This document shows, one piece after another, positions 46,459 through 58,239 of a stretch of 64,000 nt of DNA (position 1 is the stretch's first letter; each line of letters opens with the position of its first letter). Source of the DNA: Nemophila menziesii. Its lineage: Eukaryota > Streptophyta > Magnoliopsida > Boraginales > Hydrophyllaceae. The notes under the pieces are model-generated. The model was not told where the DNA came from. It worked only from the letters and a program-made list of their open reading frames with translations, and ran no database searches. The DNA lies in the NCBI GenBank assembly GCA_029959085.1, contig JARWIR010000017.1:25668144-25732143 (forward strand). Reading direction: 5' to 3'. The position numbers were made by a program, and so were the translations under genes.

Positions 46459-48548
46459 CTAAGCGCATTCAACGAGAAGAATTGTCTCCCCTCGCCCAAA
46501 GTCCTCACTGTCATAGTATCTCTTCAAACGCTGGCCATTCACCATGAATGTCCGTTGCTCGGTTGGATTTTCAATCTCAATCGCTCCATGAGGTGTGACT
46601 TTAGTAACAATGTAAGGTCCTCCCCAACAGGATTTAAGCTTTCCTGGGTAGTTCGAAAATCGAGAGTTGTATAATAAAACCTTCTGTCCTATCTCGAAAT
46701 GCTTTGGACGGAGTCGTTTATCATGCCATCGCTTTGTTTTCTCCTTATAGAGACGTGCATTTTCATAGGCAAGATAACGAAGCTCCTCCAATTCGTTCAA
46801 CTGCATCATCCTTTGCTTCCCGGCCAAGTCTGGGTCTAGATTCAGAGTTTTAATAGCCCAGTAGGCTCGAGCTTCTAGTTCAATCGGCAGATGACATGCT
46901 TTGCCATAGACCATGCGATATGGAGATGCCCCAACTGGTGTTTTAAATGCTGTTCTGTAAGCCCAGAGAGCATCATCTAGCTTTAATGACCAATCTTTCC
47001 TCGATTTACTCACGGTCTTCTCAAGAATAAATTTGATTTCCCGGTTGGAAAATTCAGCTTGACCATTAGTTTGTGGGTGATAGCCGGTTGAAGTACGGTG
47101 TTTCACTCCAAACTTCCGAAGGAAATGTCTCAGGGGAGCATTAAGAAAATGGGTACCTTTGTCACTGATTAGCACACGTGGCGTACCATGTCTTGAAAAG
47201 ATGTTTGATTTTAAGAATTTGATCACAGTTTGAGCATCGTTCTTTGGTGTTGCCACTGCTTCTACCCATTTTGATACATAGTCTACCGCAAGCAAAATAT
47301 AAAGATTTCCATAGGAAGTGATGAAAGGTCCCATGAAATCTACTCCCCATACATCAAAGATCTCGACTTCAAGAATGTTATTAAGCGGCATCGCGTCTCT
47401 TTTTGATATATTACCAGTGTGTTGGCATCTGTCACATGACTGGACAAAACGATGACAATCTTTGTGTATGGTAGGCCAATAGAACCCGGATTGAAGAATT
47501 TTAGCTGCGGTTCTATCGCCCTTAAAGTGACCTCCATAAGGTGAACTATGACAACCTTCGATGATCTTCTCCATTTCACCTTCATGCACACATCTTCTAA
47601 CCACTTGGTCACTACAAATCTTCCGGAGGTACGGTTCATCCCAATAATACTGTTTGGCCTGGTGATTCAATCTTTGTCTTTGTTGTGGGTGGAAATATTT
47701 GGGAAAGACACCACTCGCAATGAGGTTGACTAGATCTGCATACCATGACACAAAAGCACGTTTAATAGCAAAAAGTTGTTCATCAGGGAATACCTCTTTA
47801 ACCAACAATGGTTCTTTGTTCGCATTAGATCCTTCGAGCCTTGATAAATGATCAGCAACTTGATTATCGCATCCTTTTCGGTCTCGAATGTCTATGTCGA
47901 ATTCTTGAAGCAACAGTACCCATCTAATGAGACGCGGCTTAGCGTCCTTTTTCTCCATGAGGTACCTAATAGCTGAATGGTCCGTGTATACAATAGTTTT
48001 CTTCCCAACCAGATAGGGACGAAATTTATCGAAGGCATAAACCACGGCCAACATCTCTTTCTCCGTTACTGTATAGTTCATCTGGGCAGCGTTGAAAGTC
48101 TTACTTGCATAATAAATCGTGTGGAAAATCTTGTCTTTCCTCTGTCCCAACACAACACCCATAGCGTGATCACTAGCATCGCACATAAGTTCAAACGGAG
48201 CCTTCCAATCAGGAGGTATAACAATAGGTGTGGAGATCAGTTTCTCTTTAATCGTCAAGAACGCTTAAAGACATTCTTCAGTAAAATTAAAAGGAGTATC
48301 CTTTTCAAGTAAAGAGCAAAGCGGTTTGGCGATCTTGGAGAAATCTTTAATAAACCTTCGATGAAATCCTGCGTGACCCAAGTAACTTCTCACTCCTTTA
48401 ACAGAAACTGGAGGTGGTAGTGTTTTGATAACTTCAATTTTTGCACGATCAACCTCCATCCCCGCCTTCGAAACTTTATGTCCCAGCACAATTCCCTCTT
48501 GAACCATGAAGTGGCGTTTTTCCCAATTAAGCACAAGATCTTTTTCTC
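46459..48548 (-). pseudogene. pol: Athila pol of fragment C: RT C-terminus, RNase H, integrase
   Basis: 5'-truncated within RT (first residues LVLNWEKRHFMVQEGIVLGHKVS). An in-frame TAA at about 48262 separates 48265-48534 from the 599-codon frame 46459-48258. RNase [40 protein letters not shown]. Integrase is complete: zinc region [13 protein letters not shown]...[11 protein letters not shown], catalytic core with [16 protein letters not shown] and [18 protein letters not shown]-terminal [20 protein letters not shown], end [13 protein letters not shown]. It shows what element A would encode left of the window. Integrase itself is open, but the gene has lost its start. Confidence 0.9.
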
Positions 48549-49167
48549 AATATAGTAGGATCCGGGAACCCGGTTTCTCCTATAAAAATGAGAAAAATGA
48601 AAAGTTTGAAAAAGAAAGAAAAATAAAGAACGAATAAAATACTCGGCAAAGTGGAATATTTCTGAAAATCAATTTAGATTAATTGGGTTAACTTGGGGAT
48701 GCGAAATTAGTGCATCAAATGGGTTGAGTGAGAACAATATTCGAGTGTAAACTCAAGCTCGTGGACAGTTGTTGATGATAAGTGAGGAGAGAGCCAAAAG
48801 CTCACTTCAAATTTACCAAATATACATATCACAACGTCTATAAGCCTACGCTAAAACCATAAAGTCCTCGTGATTACTAGGTGCATGGTAAGTTAACAGG
48901 GTATATACTAAGTGGAGCGTTCAAAGCAAGTAAGGATCGAGGAACAACCTATAACCATCATATTGAGATAAGTACACGTGTAACCTTCTAGATTTGTGAA
49001 GTTAATCTTAAGATTGATATTATTTGTGTTTGATTTTCCATGATTAGTGTATGTGTATATTAGTTCCTAATGTTTTCTATATGAGATTTATTTTTAGTGT
49101 TGCTTGGGTATATTTATTAGCTTCTGCATCTCTGCAATCACCTTTTCCCTTTGTTTTTTTTATTTTA
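48549..49167 (+). other. 3' noncoding region of element B, right of fragment C
   Basis: Resumes with a single palindromic copy TCCGGGAACCCGGT (48561-48574) and follows G from about 29028 on. It includes the conserved 'gtgaggagagagccaaaagctcac' (about 48781-48804). Confidence 0.75.
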
Positions 49168-49203
49168 CTTTGTCGGGACGACAAAGGTTTGAGTTTGGGG
49201 TCT
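49168..49203 (+). promoter_or_regulatory. Hairpin and polypurine tract of element B
   Basis: CTTTGTCGGGACGACAAAG (49168-49186), then GAGTTTGGGGT (49191-49201) and CT directly before the 3' LTR. Confidence 0.82.
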
Positions 49204-50777
49204 TGATGTCTCCTCTTTTGTTCTATTTATATGCCCTTATGAGACATCAAATTAGGTGATTATTTGACTAATCCGATAGACTTTTAGTAATAATATGCTA
49301 TATTTTATTTTCTCTCCTTAGATTTTAGTATTTTTGATTTATTAAGCTTTTGCGCGTATTATGGTTTGTTTTAGTGAAAAGTTTGTAGGTTTCTAATACT
49401 AGAAAGGAGAGGAATCAAGAATAGAAGTCTTAGATCGTGTAAAGAAGTCAAAAGCTACAAGAAATATCCCGAGGAGTTGACAAATTTGAGCTGAAAATCT
49501 AGAAGGCTGATGGTAATTGCTGATTTCGAGCCACTTAACGATGGATTCAGCCTCTGAGTTATGAAGATCATTCGTGCCTTATTGAGTTACGAAGAATTAG
49601 CAAGATTAATGAGTCAATTTAGGAGTTGTGTTGAGAAAGTTACAGCCGTTTTCGTGAAGGGTGTATAGCAGTTACGGGACTTTGGGTTTGAAGAGTGGAC
49701 TTGGGCCATTTAATATTTGATTATTATTTTAATTTAGCCAAGTCCGAAAATCATAGTATAAATAGGATTTTTAACTTTATTTTTACACACAATTCACTTT
49801 GCACAAAGTCAGAGCGTTAGAGAAAAAAGCAGAAGTAAGGAAGAAGGAAAAAGCCAAGAGCTGGAGACTTCAACATCTCTAATTCAACAGCCAAATCCAA
49901 CCTCCTAATTAGGTCTTTTAATTTTATTCTCTTTCTGTTAAACATGAATTCCATTATTTTAATTTCTTTTGTTTTAATTTCAATAATGATCTAAGTTTTT
50001 ATTGTACTTGAGAATCGCAACATGGGTTGAACTCATTCTTTAATAATTAGTGTTTTTCCGATTTGGGATTGAATTAATTTAAATTAAGTTTTTATTTTAC
50101 GTTGGCTCTTACTTTATGCTTGTTTATTATTCTTAGAGTCATGAACTAGGAATAAGTAATAGTACCTAGGCTATTCCATATAGTGACGTATGGATCACTT
50201 TGACGGGGGTTTGGGTATAGAACTAAGTATTTGCCGATGGTATCCGCCAATGTCCTTGACAGACTTGACTAGCCATTAGCCAATGAGGTAAGATTTAATT
50301 ATCCGAAAGTTGTTTTAATCACCCTGACGGGGTTTAAAAGACCAAAGGAGAGCTTTTAGGTCCACCCTGACGGGGGCTAAGAGATTTTAGAATCCCGACT
50401 AGCGTAAGAATAATAACTCAACCCTTAAACGGAAACATTAATTAGGAAAGTTTGAGGTGAAACCCTAGCGTGACTCAAGTACTACTTTTCTCTCGCGTCT
50501 ACCTCATCTAATTGCGTTATTTATATTCTAGTATAATTAATTTAGTATTTAATTTACTTTTTCACTTTAGATTGATAATAAAAAAAACCCAACAACCATT
50601 ATATCCTTTATTTTTCTGTTATTTGCAATTATTCCACTAATCGATAACATTAGATTCAACCAATCCGTCCCTGAGAACGAACTTATTTATCATATATTAC
50701 TTGGGATAACTGTACACTTGCAGTTCGTGGTTCCTCTTCTTTATCTGCATTATTTTATAACACACAAGGACCCACCA
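49204..50777 (+). repeat. 3' LTR of element B
   Basis: 1574 bp, TGATGTCTCC to GGACCCACCA. TATA box is at 49757-49764 and the leader hairpin at 50176-50193. Followed by GTTTC, one base off the left flank GTATC. Confidence 0.93.
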
Positions 50778-51388
50778 GTTTCTACTGCATATCATCCACA
50801 AGAAAATGGTCAAGCTGAGGTCTCAAATCGAGAGATCAAATCCGTTTTGGAGAAAAATGTTGAACCCACACGCAAAGATTGGTCAATGAAACTAGATGAT
50901 GTGTTGTGGGCATATCATACTGCGTTCAAAACACCAGTTGGTGAATCTCCATATCGCATATTGCCTCTTGAACTTGAGTTAGGTGCTTATTGGGCGATAG
51001 TGGAGTTGAACATGGATCCTACTTTAGCCGGAGAGAATCGTATGATGAAACTAAATGAACTTGATGAGTTTTGGTTTCATGATTATGAGAATGCTAAACT
51101 AATCAAAAAAAGACGAAGAGATGGCATGATAATCGCATTCGTGAAAAGAAATTTGAAATTGGACAAAGGGTCCTCAAGTACAACTCCAAGTTCAGTAATT
51201 ATTTGCGTATGTTAAGATCAAAGTGGTCTGGTCCTTATATTGTGACTAAGGTCACACCTCATGGAGCTATAGAGATTGAGAATCCAAATGAGCACTGCAC
51301 CTTCATGGTGAATAGGCATCGGTTGAAGATTTATCATGGAGGCGAGGATACTAATCGCATGGAAGACCCACATCCTGGGGAGGAGTAG
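50778..51388 (+). pseudogene. Integrase C-terminal part of element E
   Basis: Resumes with [26 protein letters not shown], containing the catalytic Glu of the D-D-E core, then [15 protein letters not shown] (the MVYGKACH stretch is missing), [19 protein letters not shown], and after a frame change [22 protein letters not shown] (51203-51388). About 200 bases of the core, including the second catalytic Asp, are absent between 34634 and here. Confidence 0.85.
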
Positions 51389-51640
51389 TTGCGAGAGGTA
51401 ACCCGACGTTAAACAAAAGCCATTTAAATTGTATATTATTTTATTGCTTTCATGTCTTTTAAATTTTTAGTGTAAATTAGAGTAATTCATATGTTTTAGT
51501 GTATAATTTTAAGGAAATTAGAAAGGTGGAGTGTTTTTGATGATTTCAAGTACTTAATCCTTGAGTTTGGGGTTAAACAGGTGTGAGACGGAGTGATTTT
51601 ACGTTTAAGTTGTAAAATTTGTGGTAAAATTTGATTAGAC

Positions 51641-51908
51641 GGTCTGACCGGTATGCTAGTCAAGAAAAATCATTATAGCGCCAACATTCTGTTGGCCAAC
51701 CACTTAAACATAACTTCATATTGCATCTTTGATAAAACAAGTCTCGCGACTGGCTAGCCGGTCATTTGACCGGTATGCCGGTCAAAACGATTTGTTACAG
51801 CGTCAACTCTCTGTTCGCGAGCCTATTACATGCAGCTTTAAAATGCGTCATCGAGAAATTCATATTCGCAAACCGGCTAGCCGGTTCCCTGACAGGTATA
51901 TCGGTCAT
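51641..51908. repeat. Palindromic CCGGT array in element E leader
   Basis: Perfect palindromes AACCGGCTAGCCGGTT (51871-51886), TGACCGGTATGCCGGTCA (51767-51784) and CCGGTCATTTGACCGG (51758-51773), and a decayed copy at 51643-51660. They lie in the noncoding leader 51389-52412. Same place as in B, C and G but built on a different core. Confidence 0.85.
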
Positions 51909-52412
51909 ATATCTGGAATGAGGCACAATACACGCAACTTCAAGTAGCGTCCATGAGATAGACGAGAAGTAGACAAGAAATTGGGTTGGTAAGCCAGCGA
52001 TCTCACCATTATTGGCTAATGGCTAATCCATATATTACCAATTCATCTTCTCATTAACACAACCTATTACAAAAGACACCATTATTGACGAACCAAGACT
52101 CATTAAGTACCTGCAAAACATTATTAAAACACCCGAACATCACAAATCCTTCCCTCTAAATTATTCCTAACACTCAACCAACATAAAATCCTTCTAAAAA
52201 CACAACGAAATCTTCACTTTAATCCTAAAACCTTCTCCATCAAATCTCTAATATTACCCATTAAACCTCTCATAATCCATCATATAATCATTACTCATCT
52301 CATATAACACCATAAACCTTCCTTCTTAATCCTCAAAAGATCAAAGTTCAAAACTTTTCTCTAGTTTTTGAATTTTTTAATTTTTTAATTTTTGAGTTTG
52401 GGGTTCATTGAG

Positions 52413-53742
52413 ATGACAAAAGAAACTGATTCCTTGTGCTACAATCGAAGACACCAAAGTAACTTCAAAACTAACACTCTTGGGGCTACTCCAGACAAAG
52501 CTATTGAGATTCCGGATTCGATTTCCAAGCCAAAAAGTGGAGAAGTTGAGAATACTATGAAGAGGAAAGAGAATCCAAGTAAGGCTACTCCTAAAAAGCT
52601 TATCTTGGAAGAATTGAAGTTGAAGAAACAGAGGTAAGTGAACCGGTTATTGGACAACGTTATGTTAGAATAAAAACAATGGCTATGAAACCTAAACCTA
52701 AAAATCCATTCGTAAGTTGGAAAGATCAAGTTCGTGAGCGGTTTGCTAGTATCTCTTTTGGTGTTGAGAAAGGATTTCCAATGAACATAATGGACGTTGA
52801 ATTCAAAGATTACGCGGTTGCATATGATGAGTTTGGGAGGAAATAATTGAGAAAAAGAGACTTGAGTTATATTTTGGCCTTTGTTCGAGAATTTTACGAA
52901 GAGTTGATTTTTGCAGAAGGTAATGCGATTGATGTCCGTAGAAAGATTGTCCCTTTCTCAGTTCAGAACATATGTGAAGTATTCAAATAACCAAACTTGA
53001 AAGGTCCATGCAAAACCTTGAAGAGCTCAATGATCTAGCATTCGAATGGGAGTTACTTTATAAACATGTTCTTATTGATGGAATACAACCCATCCCCAAG
53101 GGGGATAGATATGAAGGTCAGCTATTCAGTAGTGATTTATTACCACGTGCTAAAGTATGGTCCCGTTTTCTTATTCCTACTTTCTTTGGTAAGAACCACA
53201 TATCCGAGGTAACACGTCAGCAACTCATCTTTATTAAATGTATTATTGAGAATAAAGAGATTGATGTTTCTAGTGTCATTTATAACTCCATCATGGTTTA
53301 CACCAAAGCTCTTATTGACGCATGTAACCTCAAGTCCCCATGCACTATCACGAAAATCTGTATGAACGCAAATGTGCCAATTCAGAACAATGAGGATGAA
53401 TCGGTAGAAAAAGGTGAAAATATTATATCGATTTCAATTGCGAATATTCACAATGAGGCCAAGAAAAACAATATGGAGTTGGATAAACCATTTGGAGAAG
53501 AAACCAAAGCTAGACCTAAAAACGCAGAACTATAGTTGCTAAAGATCATGAAGTAATTAAAAGAATGAAAGCATTAGAGGAGAGAGGAGGTGTTAAAAGC
53601 GTTAGGAAAAGTCACAAGTCAGTTGGTGTTTATGAAGAACATACTTGATAGGGTGAGCGATTCGCAACATGTCACCTACACGATGCTTAAAAAAGTAACC
53701 CAACCTGGACGCAACAATGAAAACCAGCCTAGTGATGGTTAA
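52413..53742 (+). pseudogene. Third ORF of element E, degenerate
   Basis: Start ATG at 52413 (MTKETDSLCYNRRHQ) after a GAGTTTGGGGT motif at 52394-52404. Frames break near 52635, 52845 and 52990. The middle part, 53008-53535, is readable: PIPKGDRYEGQLFSSDLLPRAKVWSRFLIPTFFGKNHISEVTRQQLIFIKCIIENKEIDVSSVIY and SPCTITKICMNANVP, the same domain as in G. After 53535 the frame shifts; the stop corresponds to 53740-53742. Confidence 0.85.
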
Positions 53743-54945
53743 GATACGTTTTCCTATCCTTTTTCTTTTATTTATTGTAAATTAGTTTACTTCCTTTATC
53801 GAGTCTTTTCGAGTAGTGGGGACACGACACATTTTTGAGTTTGCGGTGGGGTTCGTTGCCTCATCCCAAATTTTTATGTGTTATGTGTTGTGTTTACGGC
53901 TTTCAATAAAATTAATTTTAGGGTTGCATTTGACTGTAGAGCATTTTAAATGTCCCCATTAAGCAAACATTTTTGAATTTATGATAGAAAATAGTAGACC
54001 TTAGGAGTTAGTATAAAATGCACTTAGATTGCATGCAAACATTAGGTAATCGATAGGAAAAATTAATTAACAATGCAAAAGAAGTAAACTTGTACTTAAG
54101 GAAAATGTGTGGTTTGTAGAATGTGAGATTCGAATTAGTAGAGAACCCACCTAGGTATGAACTAGAGGCAAGCTATGTAACTAGGAAAATGGTATAGGAA
54201 GTTATTTGATAGCCATTTTAGACCTTTTAGCTTTCTATCCCTTAATTCAATACTATCCATCTTAGCCTCATTTTTAGCCTTTAACCCTTTCTTTTGTCGC
54301 CAGGATATAAGCCCATATCCCTTTATTTTATTAGGCACTTCCATATGACCCGCACTTGAATCAAAATCCTGAGTCTCCCTGTCTTGAACTTGAGTTTGGG
54401 GTGTGGGTTTCATTATTGGGAGATTACATTTGGGAGGGATTTTAATGCATTTGTATTTATGCGCATTTGTTTACGATGTATATTTTGTAACCGTTTGTCG
54501 GGGTCTTTGGAAAAAAAAGAAAAAATATATATAAGAGACATGACCATCCACATCAAAATGATGGTCAAGGATATCTTATACAAAAAAAGAGAAAAAGAAT
54601 GAAAAAGAAAAAAAATATAAAATAAAGTAACCGGCAAAGTGGAATTTTCGTAAATCATCTTTAGTGTTTATTGGGTAAATTTGAAGACGCTAAACTAGTG
54701 CGTCAAATGGGTTGAGTGAGAACATATTCGAGTGTAAACTCAAGATCTTGGACAGTTGTTGATGGTAAGTGAGGAGAGAGCCAAAAGCTCACTTATAATT
54801 TACCAAATATACATTTCATATTGTCCCTAAGCCTATGTTAAAATCATAAAGTCCACGTGCTTCCTAGATACATAGTGAATTCATATTCAGCTAATATGGA
54901 GTAAGCTAAGTGGATCGTTCAAATCGAGTAAGGATTGTTGAACAC
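53743..54945 (+). other. 3' noncoding region of element E
   Basis: Parallels G 28239-29450. PPT-like motifs are at 53837-53847 and 54392-54402. The conserved 'gtgaggagagagccaaaagctcac' is near 54768-54791. Interrupted by a MITE at 54954. Confidence 0.75.
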
Positions 54946-54953
54946 CCTATAGC

Positions 54954-55400
54954 CAATGCTGTAGATCTCAGTTTTGCAGCCTAGGCGGTTGATCGGGGCC
55001 TAGCACCTAGGCAGGATTACACGGGGCCTAGACGGAATTATACGGTTTTGAATCATATTGTGTAATTTTGTATATTTAGTAATATATATGTAGTAATTAT
55101 AGCAATTTTAACTATTTAAGTCATAAAATTAATCTAACAACACTATAGGAAATATAAATATACTAAAAATTGAGTTATAATATCAATTAAAGTATTCTTG
55201 AGAATATAAAAAATAATAAGAAGGCGTATGCGGGCATGATTTGCCATTAATCGGCGCCTAGACGAGCTAGGCGCCTATCTACGACGATTAAGGCGCTAGG
55301 CGAAAACGCCTAGAATTTTAATTAGCCATAAGCTGCTGAGGGGGGAGTTGACGCCTAGGCGGCAACTAGGCGCTCCTAGGCGGGGAGATCTACAACATAG
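54954..55400. mobile_element. hAT-type MITE (447 bp) with TSD CCTATAGC
   Basis: Terminal inverted repeats CAATGCTGTAGATCTC and, at the other end, the complement of CTATGTTGTAGATCTC (two mismatches in 16). Perfect 8-bp duplications CCTATAGC are at 54946-54953 and 55401-55408, the hAT signature. Both ends are crowded with GCCTAGGCG/CCTAGGCGG motifs, and the middle is AT-rich and noncoding. B and G lack it at the same place. Confidence 0.9.
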
Positions 55401-55617
55401 CCTATAGCCACCATCTTGAGATAAGTATAAGTGTAACCTTCTAGCATTGTGAAGTTAATTTTGGATTGATATTATTTGTGTTTGATTTTTGCATGACATG
55501 TGTATGTGTATATTAATTCCTAGGTCATACTATATGAGATTTTTTTGAAGTTATGCTTTGGGTATTATTCGCTAGACTCTACATTTTTGTGTTTCACCTA
55601 AGGCCTTTGTTATTTTA

Positions 55618-55653
55618 CTTTGTCGGGACGACAAAGGTTTGAGTTGGGGATTT
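55618..55653 (+). promoter_or_regulatory. Hairpin and polypurine tract of element E
   Basis: CTTTGTCGGGACGACAAAG (55618-55636), then GAGTTGGGGAT (55641-55651) and the 3' LTR. Confidence 0.8.
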
Positions 55654-58234
55654 TGATGTCTCTCTTTTTGTTCTAAATATTAGCCCTTAGGAGACATCAT
55701 TTTAGGTGATTAATAGAATTATTTGATAGACTTTTGAGTTCATTTACTTATATTGCATTTTCTCCCCTTGGAATTGTATTATTTGCGTTTTAGAGATTTT
55801 GTGCGTTAATTTGTTTGTTTTTAGTGTAAAGTTCTTAGGTCTATGGAGGCTATGGAGCACCAAGAAAAGGAGAAGAAGTGGTAATTAAAGGCTTATATCG
55901 AGCGGAGAAGTCAAAGTCAAGAAGAGATGATCGAAAGAATTGACTAGAGGAGAGGGAAATCTGGAAAGTTGTTACAAATTGCTATTTTTGAGCCACTTAG
56001 CCACTTAGCTACCGATTCAGCCTTGGAGCCCTAAAATAAGGAAGTTGCGTTTTTGAGACTGGAATTAGGGGATTTGAAGTTGAGACGCAAAAGTTAGGAC
56101 CGTTTTACTAACAACTGCACATCAGTTACGGGATTTCTATTTTGGACTTGGGCTTTTATTCATTTAACCTATTTCCTTAAAGTAAAAAGACCAATCCAAA
56201 TTCTCCAATATAAATAGGCCTTTAGACTTCATATTTGGACAGACTTCATGATATGCTCTATATTTTTACAAAAGAAAGTCAAGAGCAGAAAGGAGAGAAG
56301 AAAGGTAGAGCTGGAGAAAGTCATTTCTTCCATCAACAACCCATTCCAACCCTTCAATTAGGTTCTCTATTTTATCTTTGTAATTGAATATGAATACTCT
56401 TTATTTTATTTCAGTAATTTCTAGTCTTAATATGAGCTAATTTAATTTGTACTTAAGAATTGCATTTATGGGTTGAGCCCTAATTTGTTTAATTAATGTT
56501 TTTGAATTTGTGATTGAAAGATTTAATTTGAATTGGTATTGTGTATTACCTATTGTTTCACACTTATATACTACTTTTAATCTGATCAATCAGAACTAGA
56601 TTATAGTAATTAGGCTACTCACGTAAGTGGAAATATGATCACCTCGACGCGGGGGAGGGGGGGGGTTAAATACGGACATAGGTAATAGACGCGAGGCATT
56701 CGTCATTGATACTGACATGCTTGACTAATCTTCCAACGAATTTGGTAAAATACTTAAACATTCAAAGATAGCTTATCATTGTGATTAAAATATCACTGGT
56801 TTTGACAAATCATAAATGGGCATCCAGAAAACAAAAAGAATAATTTCAATAAAAGTAAACTCTAACTATTACAATAATTGAAATACAAACGGAAACAGAA
56901 AAATTACACGAAAGTAAGAAAAGAAAACAATTACACGGAAAATGTTGTTAAAAAGATATTCCGGCATACCGGTTACCTCTAACGGAGAGACTACGTCTAT
57001 TATAATATTTCAGAGAATAAGAGAGGTAGAGTTTTTGTTTTGTATATGTTTCGTAACTGGTATTGGTGGAGTGGGAGCTCTTTATATAGGAGGTGAGAAG
57101 TCAATCCTTTGTCAGGAGAAACGTCCCCATTAAGTCCCTTGATTACCTCCCGTAATTGACTTGATTGGGTTGACGGTTTTGATTGGCTCTTAATCACCCT
57201 GTTTTTGATATTCTGTAACAACTGGTTGACTTGATATTCCCACGTGTTGACTATCTTCTTGTAACAGCTGATGGAATATTCTCCTTAATGTGTGCGTGAT
57301 TGGTGGAAACTTGTCTTTACGTTTATCTTCTGGTTGAGTTTGAATTGTGAACGACCACTATAAGAGCTAATAGGAAAACCCATTTCATTTTTCATTTTTT
57401 GACTCTCCAACCTCCCCAACTCCCCCACAACCCACGCCCACGCCGTCGCCGGTGCCGGGACGGGTGGGTGGTGGTGGTGGTGGTGGTGCGCGCATGTGGG
57501 GCTTTATTATTCTCACTTAGCTTCCATAGTGACTAGTTATTTTGATAGGAATACATAGGTAAGTTATTTTATATCGATAAAATTTCTTACTCGCCTCCTA
57601 TGTGGACAAAATCCTTCACACAATTTGTCTATTCCACTTTCCAAAGGGAATAGGAAGGGTCTTAGTTAATCCTCTATATTAATCTAAGTCTCTTACACTT
57701 CTCCTAAAAGAACATGATCGGAGTATAGTTTATACTCTTAAATTAATAATTGTATAACTTTAATCCAACAATAATCACCCTGACGGTGTTGTAATACCCT
57801 AGGATATCTCCTAAGTCCACCCTGGCGGGGGTTTATGAGATACTAGAATCCCGACTATTAGAAAATACCAATTCAGATTTTAAACGAAAGCATTGATTGA
57901 ATAGATTTAGGTGAAACCCTTGCGAGACTCAAGTACCCTTTCTCATATTGCGTCCACACTTATTGCATTTTAATATATCTTTTCTGCTAATCATTTTAGT
58001 ACTTTACTTTCATTTTGTCCTTAGTTTACAAACAAAACCAAACAAAGATTTTTTACATTTTAGTTTTCTGTCATAACAATTATCTCCACTTATTTGATTA
58101 ACACCATAATTCATATCCATCCGTCCCTGAGATCGTAAACCCGTTTATCGGATATTACTTGGACCACCAGTACACTTGTGGTCTATGTCCATCCTTTTTA
58201 GGGGTGTGATTTTATCACACACCAGGAGACACCA
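55654..58234 (+). repeat. 3' LTR of element E, interrupted by a solo LTR
   Basis: Starts TGATGTCTCT and ends GGAGACACCA. It is 2581 bp because of the insertion at 56780-57770; without it and its duplicated TSD it is about 1585 bp. TATA box is at 56209-56216. It contains a poly-G run (about 56641-56665) absent from the 5' LTR. Confidence 0.92.
56780..57770 (-). mobile_element. Copia-like solo LTR (991 bp) inside the 3' LTR of E
   Basis: On the minus strand it starts TGTTGGATTAAAG and ends TTTTAATCACA (TG...CA). Flanks are ATCAT (56775-56779) and ATAAT (57771-57775), an imperfect 5-bp duplication of the target seen uninterrupted at about 11478-11490. A TATA-like 'cctatataaagagc' (minus) lies near 57080-57095. 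It includes a GGT microsatellite (about 57464-57487). No coding potential. The TGTTGG start suggests Ty1/copia; assignment is tentative. Confidence 0.78.
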
Positions 58235-58239
58235 GGGGG
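58235..58239. other. Target site duplication of element E (right), GGGGG
   Basis: Matches 10392-10396; sequence beyond it continues the H element. Confidence 0.85.

Larger units (their letters stand above)
42049..48548 (-). mobile_element. Fragment C: 3' half of a minus-strand Athila (A/D family) inside element B
   Basis: Reading minus: RT C-terminus, RNase H and integrase (48548-46459), noncoding leader with palindromes, short third ORF (45526-45065), 3' noncoding region, PPT and 3' LTR (43541-42049). It breaks off within RT at about 48548, where B resumes about 365 bases further on than it stopped. The 5' half of C (5' LTR, gag, PR, most of RT), its TSD and that piece of B were lost together. 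Confidence 0.9.
34635..50777 (+). mobile_element. Athila-type element B, lacking RT-RNaseH-INT, inserted in E
   Basis: LTRs are 34635-36194 and 49204-50777 (about 5% different by eye). The internal region has PBS, broken gag, protease, an unrelated short coding segment instead of the replication enzymes, a broken third ORF, hairpin and PPT. It carries fragment C (42049-48548). TSD is GTATC (34630-34634) versus GTTTC (50778-50782), one mismatch. Without polymerase and integrase it would have depended on helper elements. Confidence 0.92.
10397..58234 (+). mobile_element. Athila-type element E, outer shell of the nest
   Basis: Its parts are the 5' LTR 10397-11938, gag-PR 12078-14459, PR-RT-RH-INT 16008-18394, INT scraps 31262-31300 and about 34621-34634, INT C-terminus 50778-51388, third ORF 52413-53742 and the 3' LTR 55654-58234. 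Insertions interrupt it: F, G, D, B (carrying C), a MITE and a copia-like solo LTR. Both LTRs are flanked by GGGGG. The LTRs differ by about 10% by eye and every gene is broken, making it the oldest member of the nest. Confidence 0.93.

Noticed and set aside
1..48548. A (5' LTR at 4125) and C (LTR at 42049) as the two ends of one element
   Set aside because: For a minus-strand element the internal region must lie left of the 5' LTR. A runs off the window to the left, while C has its internal region to the right of its LTR, so they are separate copies.
57464..57487. GGT run as a possible regulatory or coding repeat
   Set aside because: Simple microsatellite within a solo LTR; no further support.
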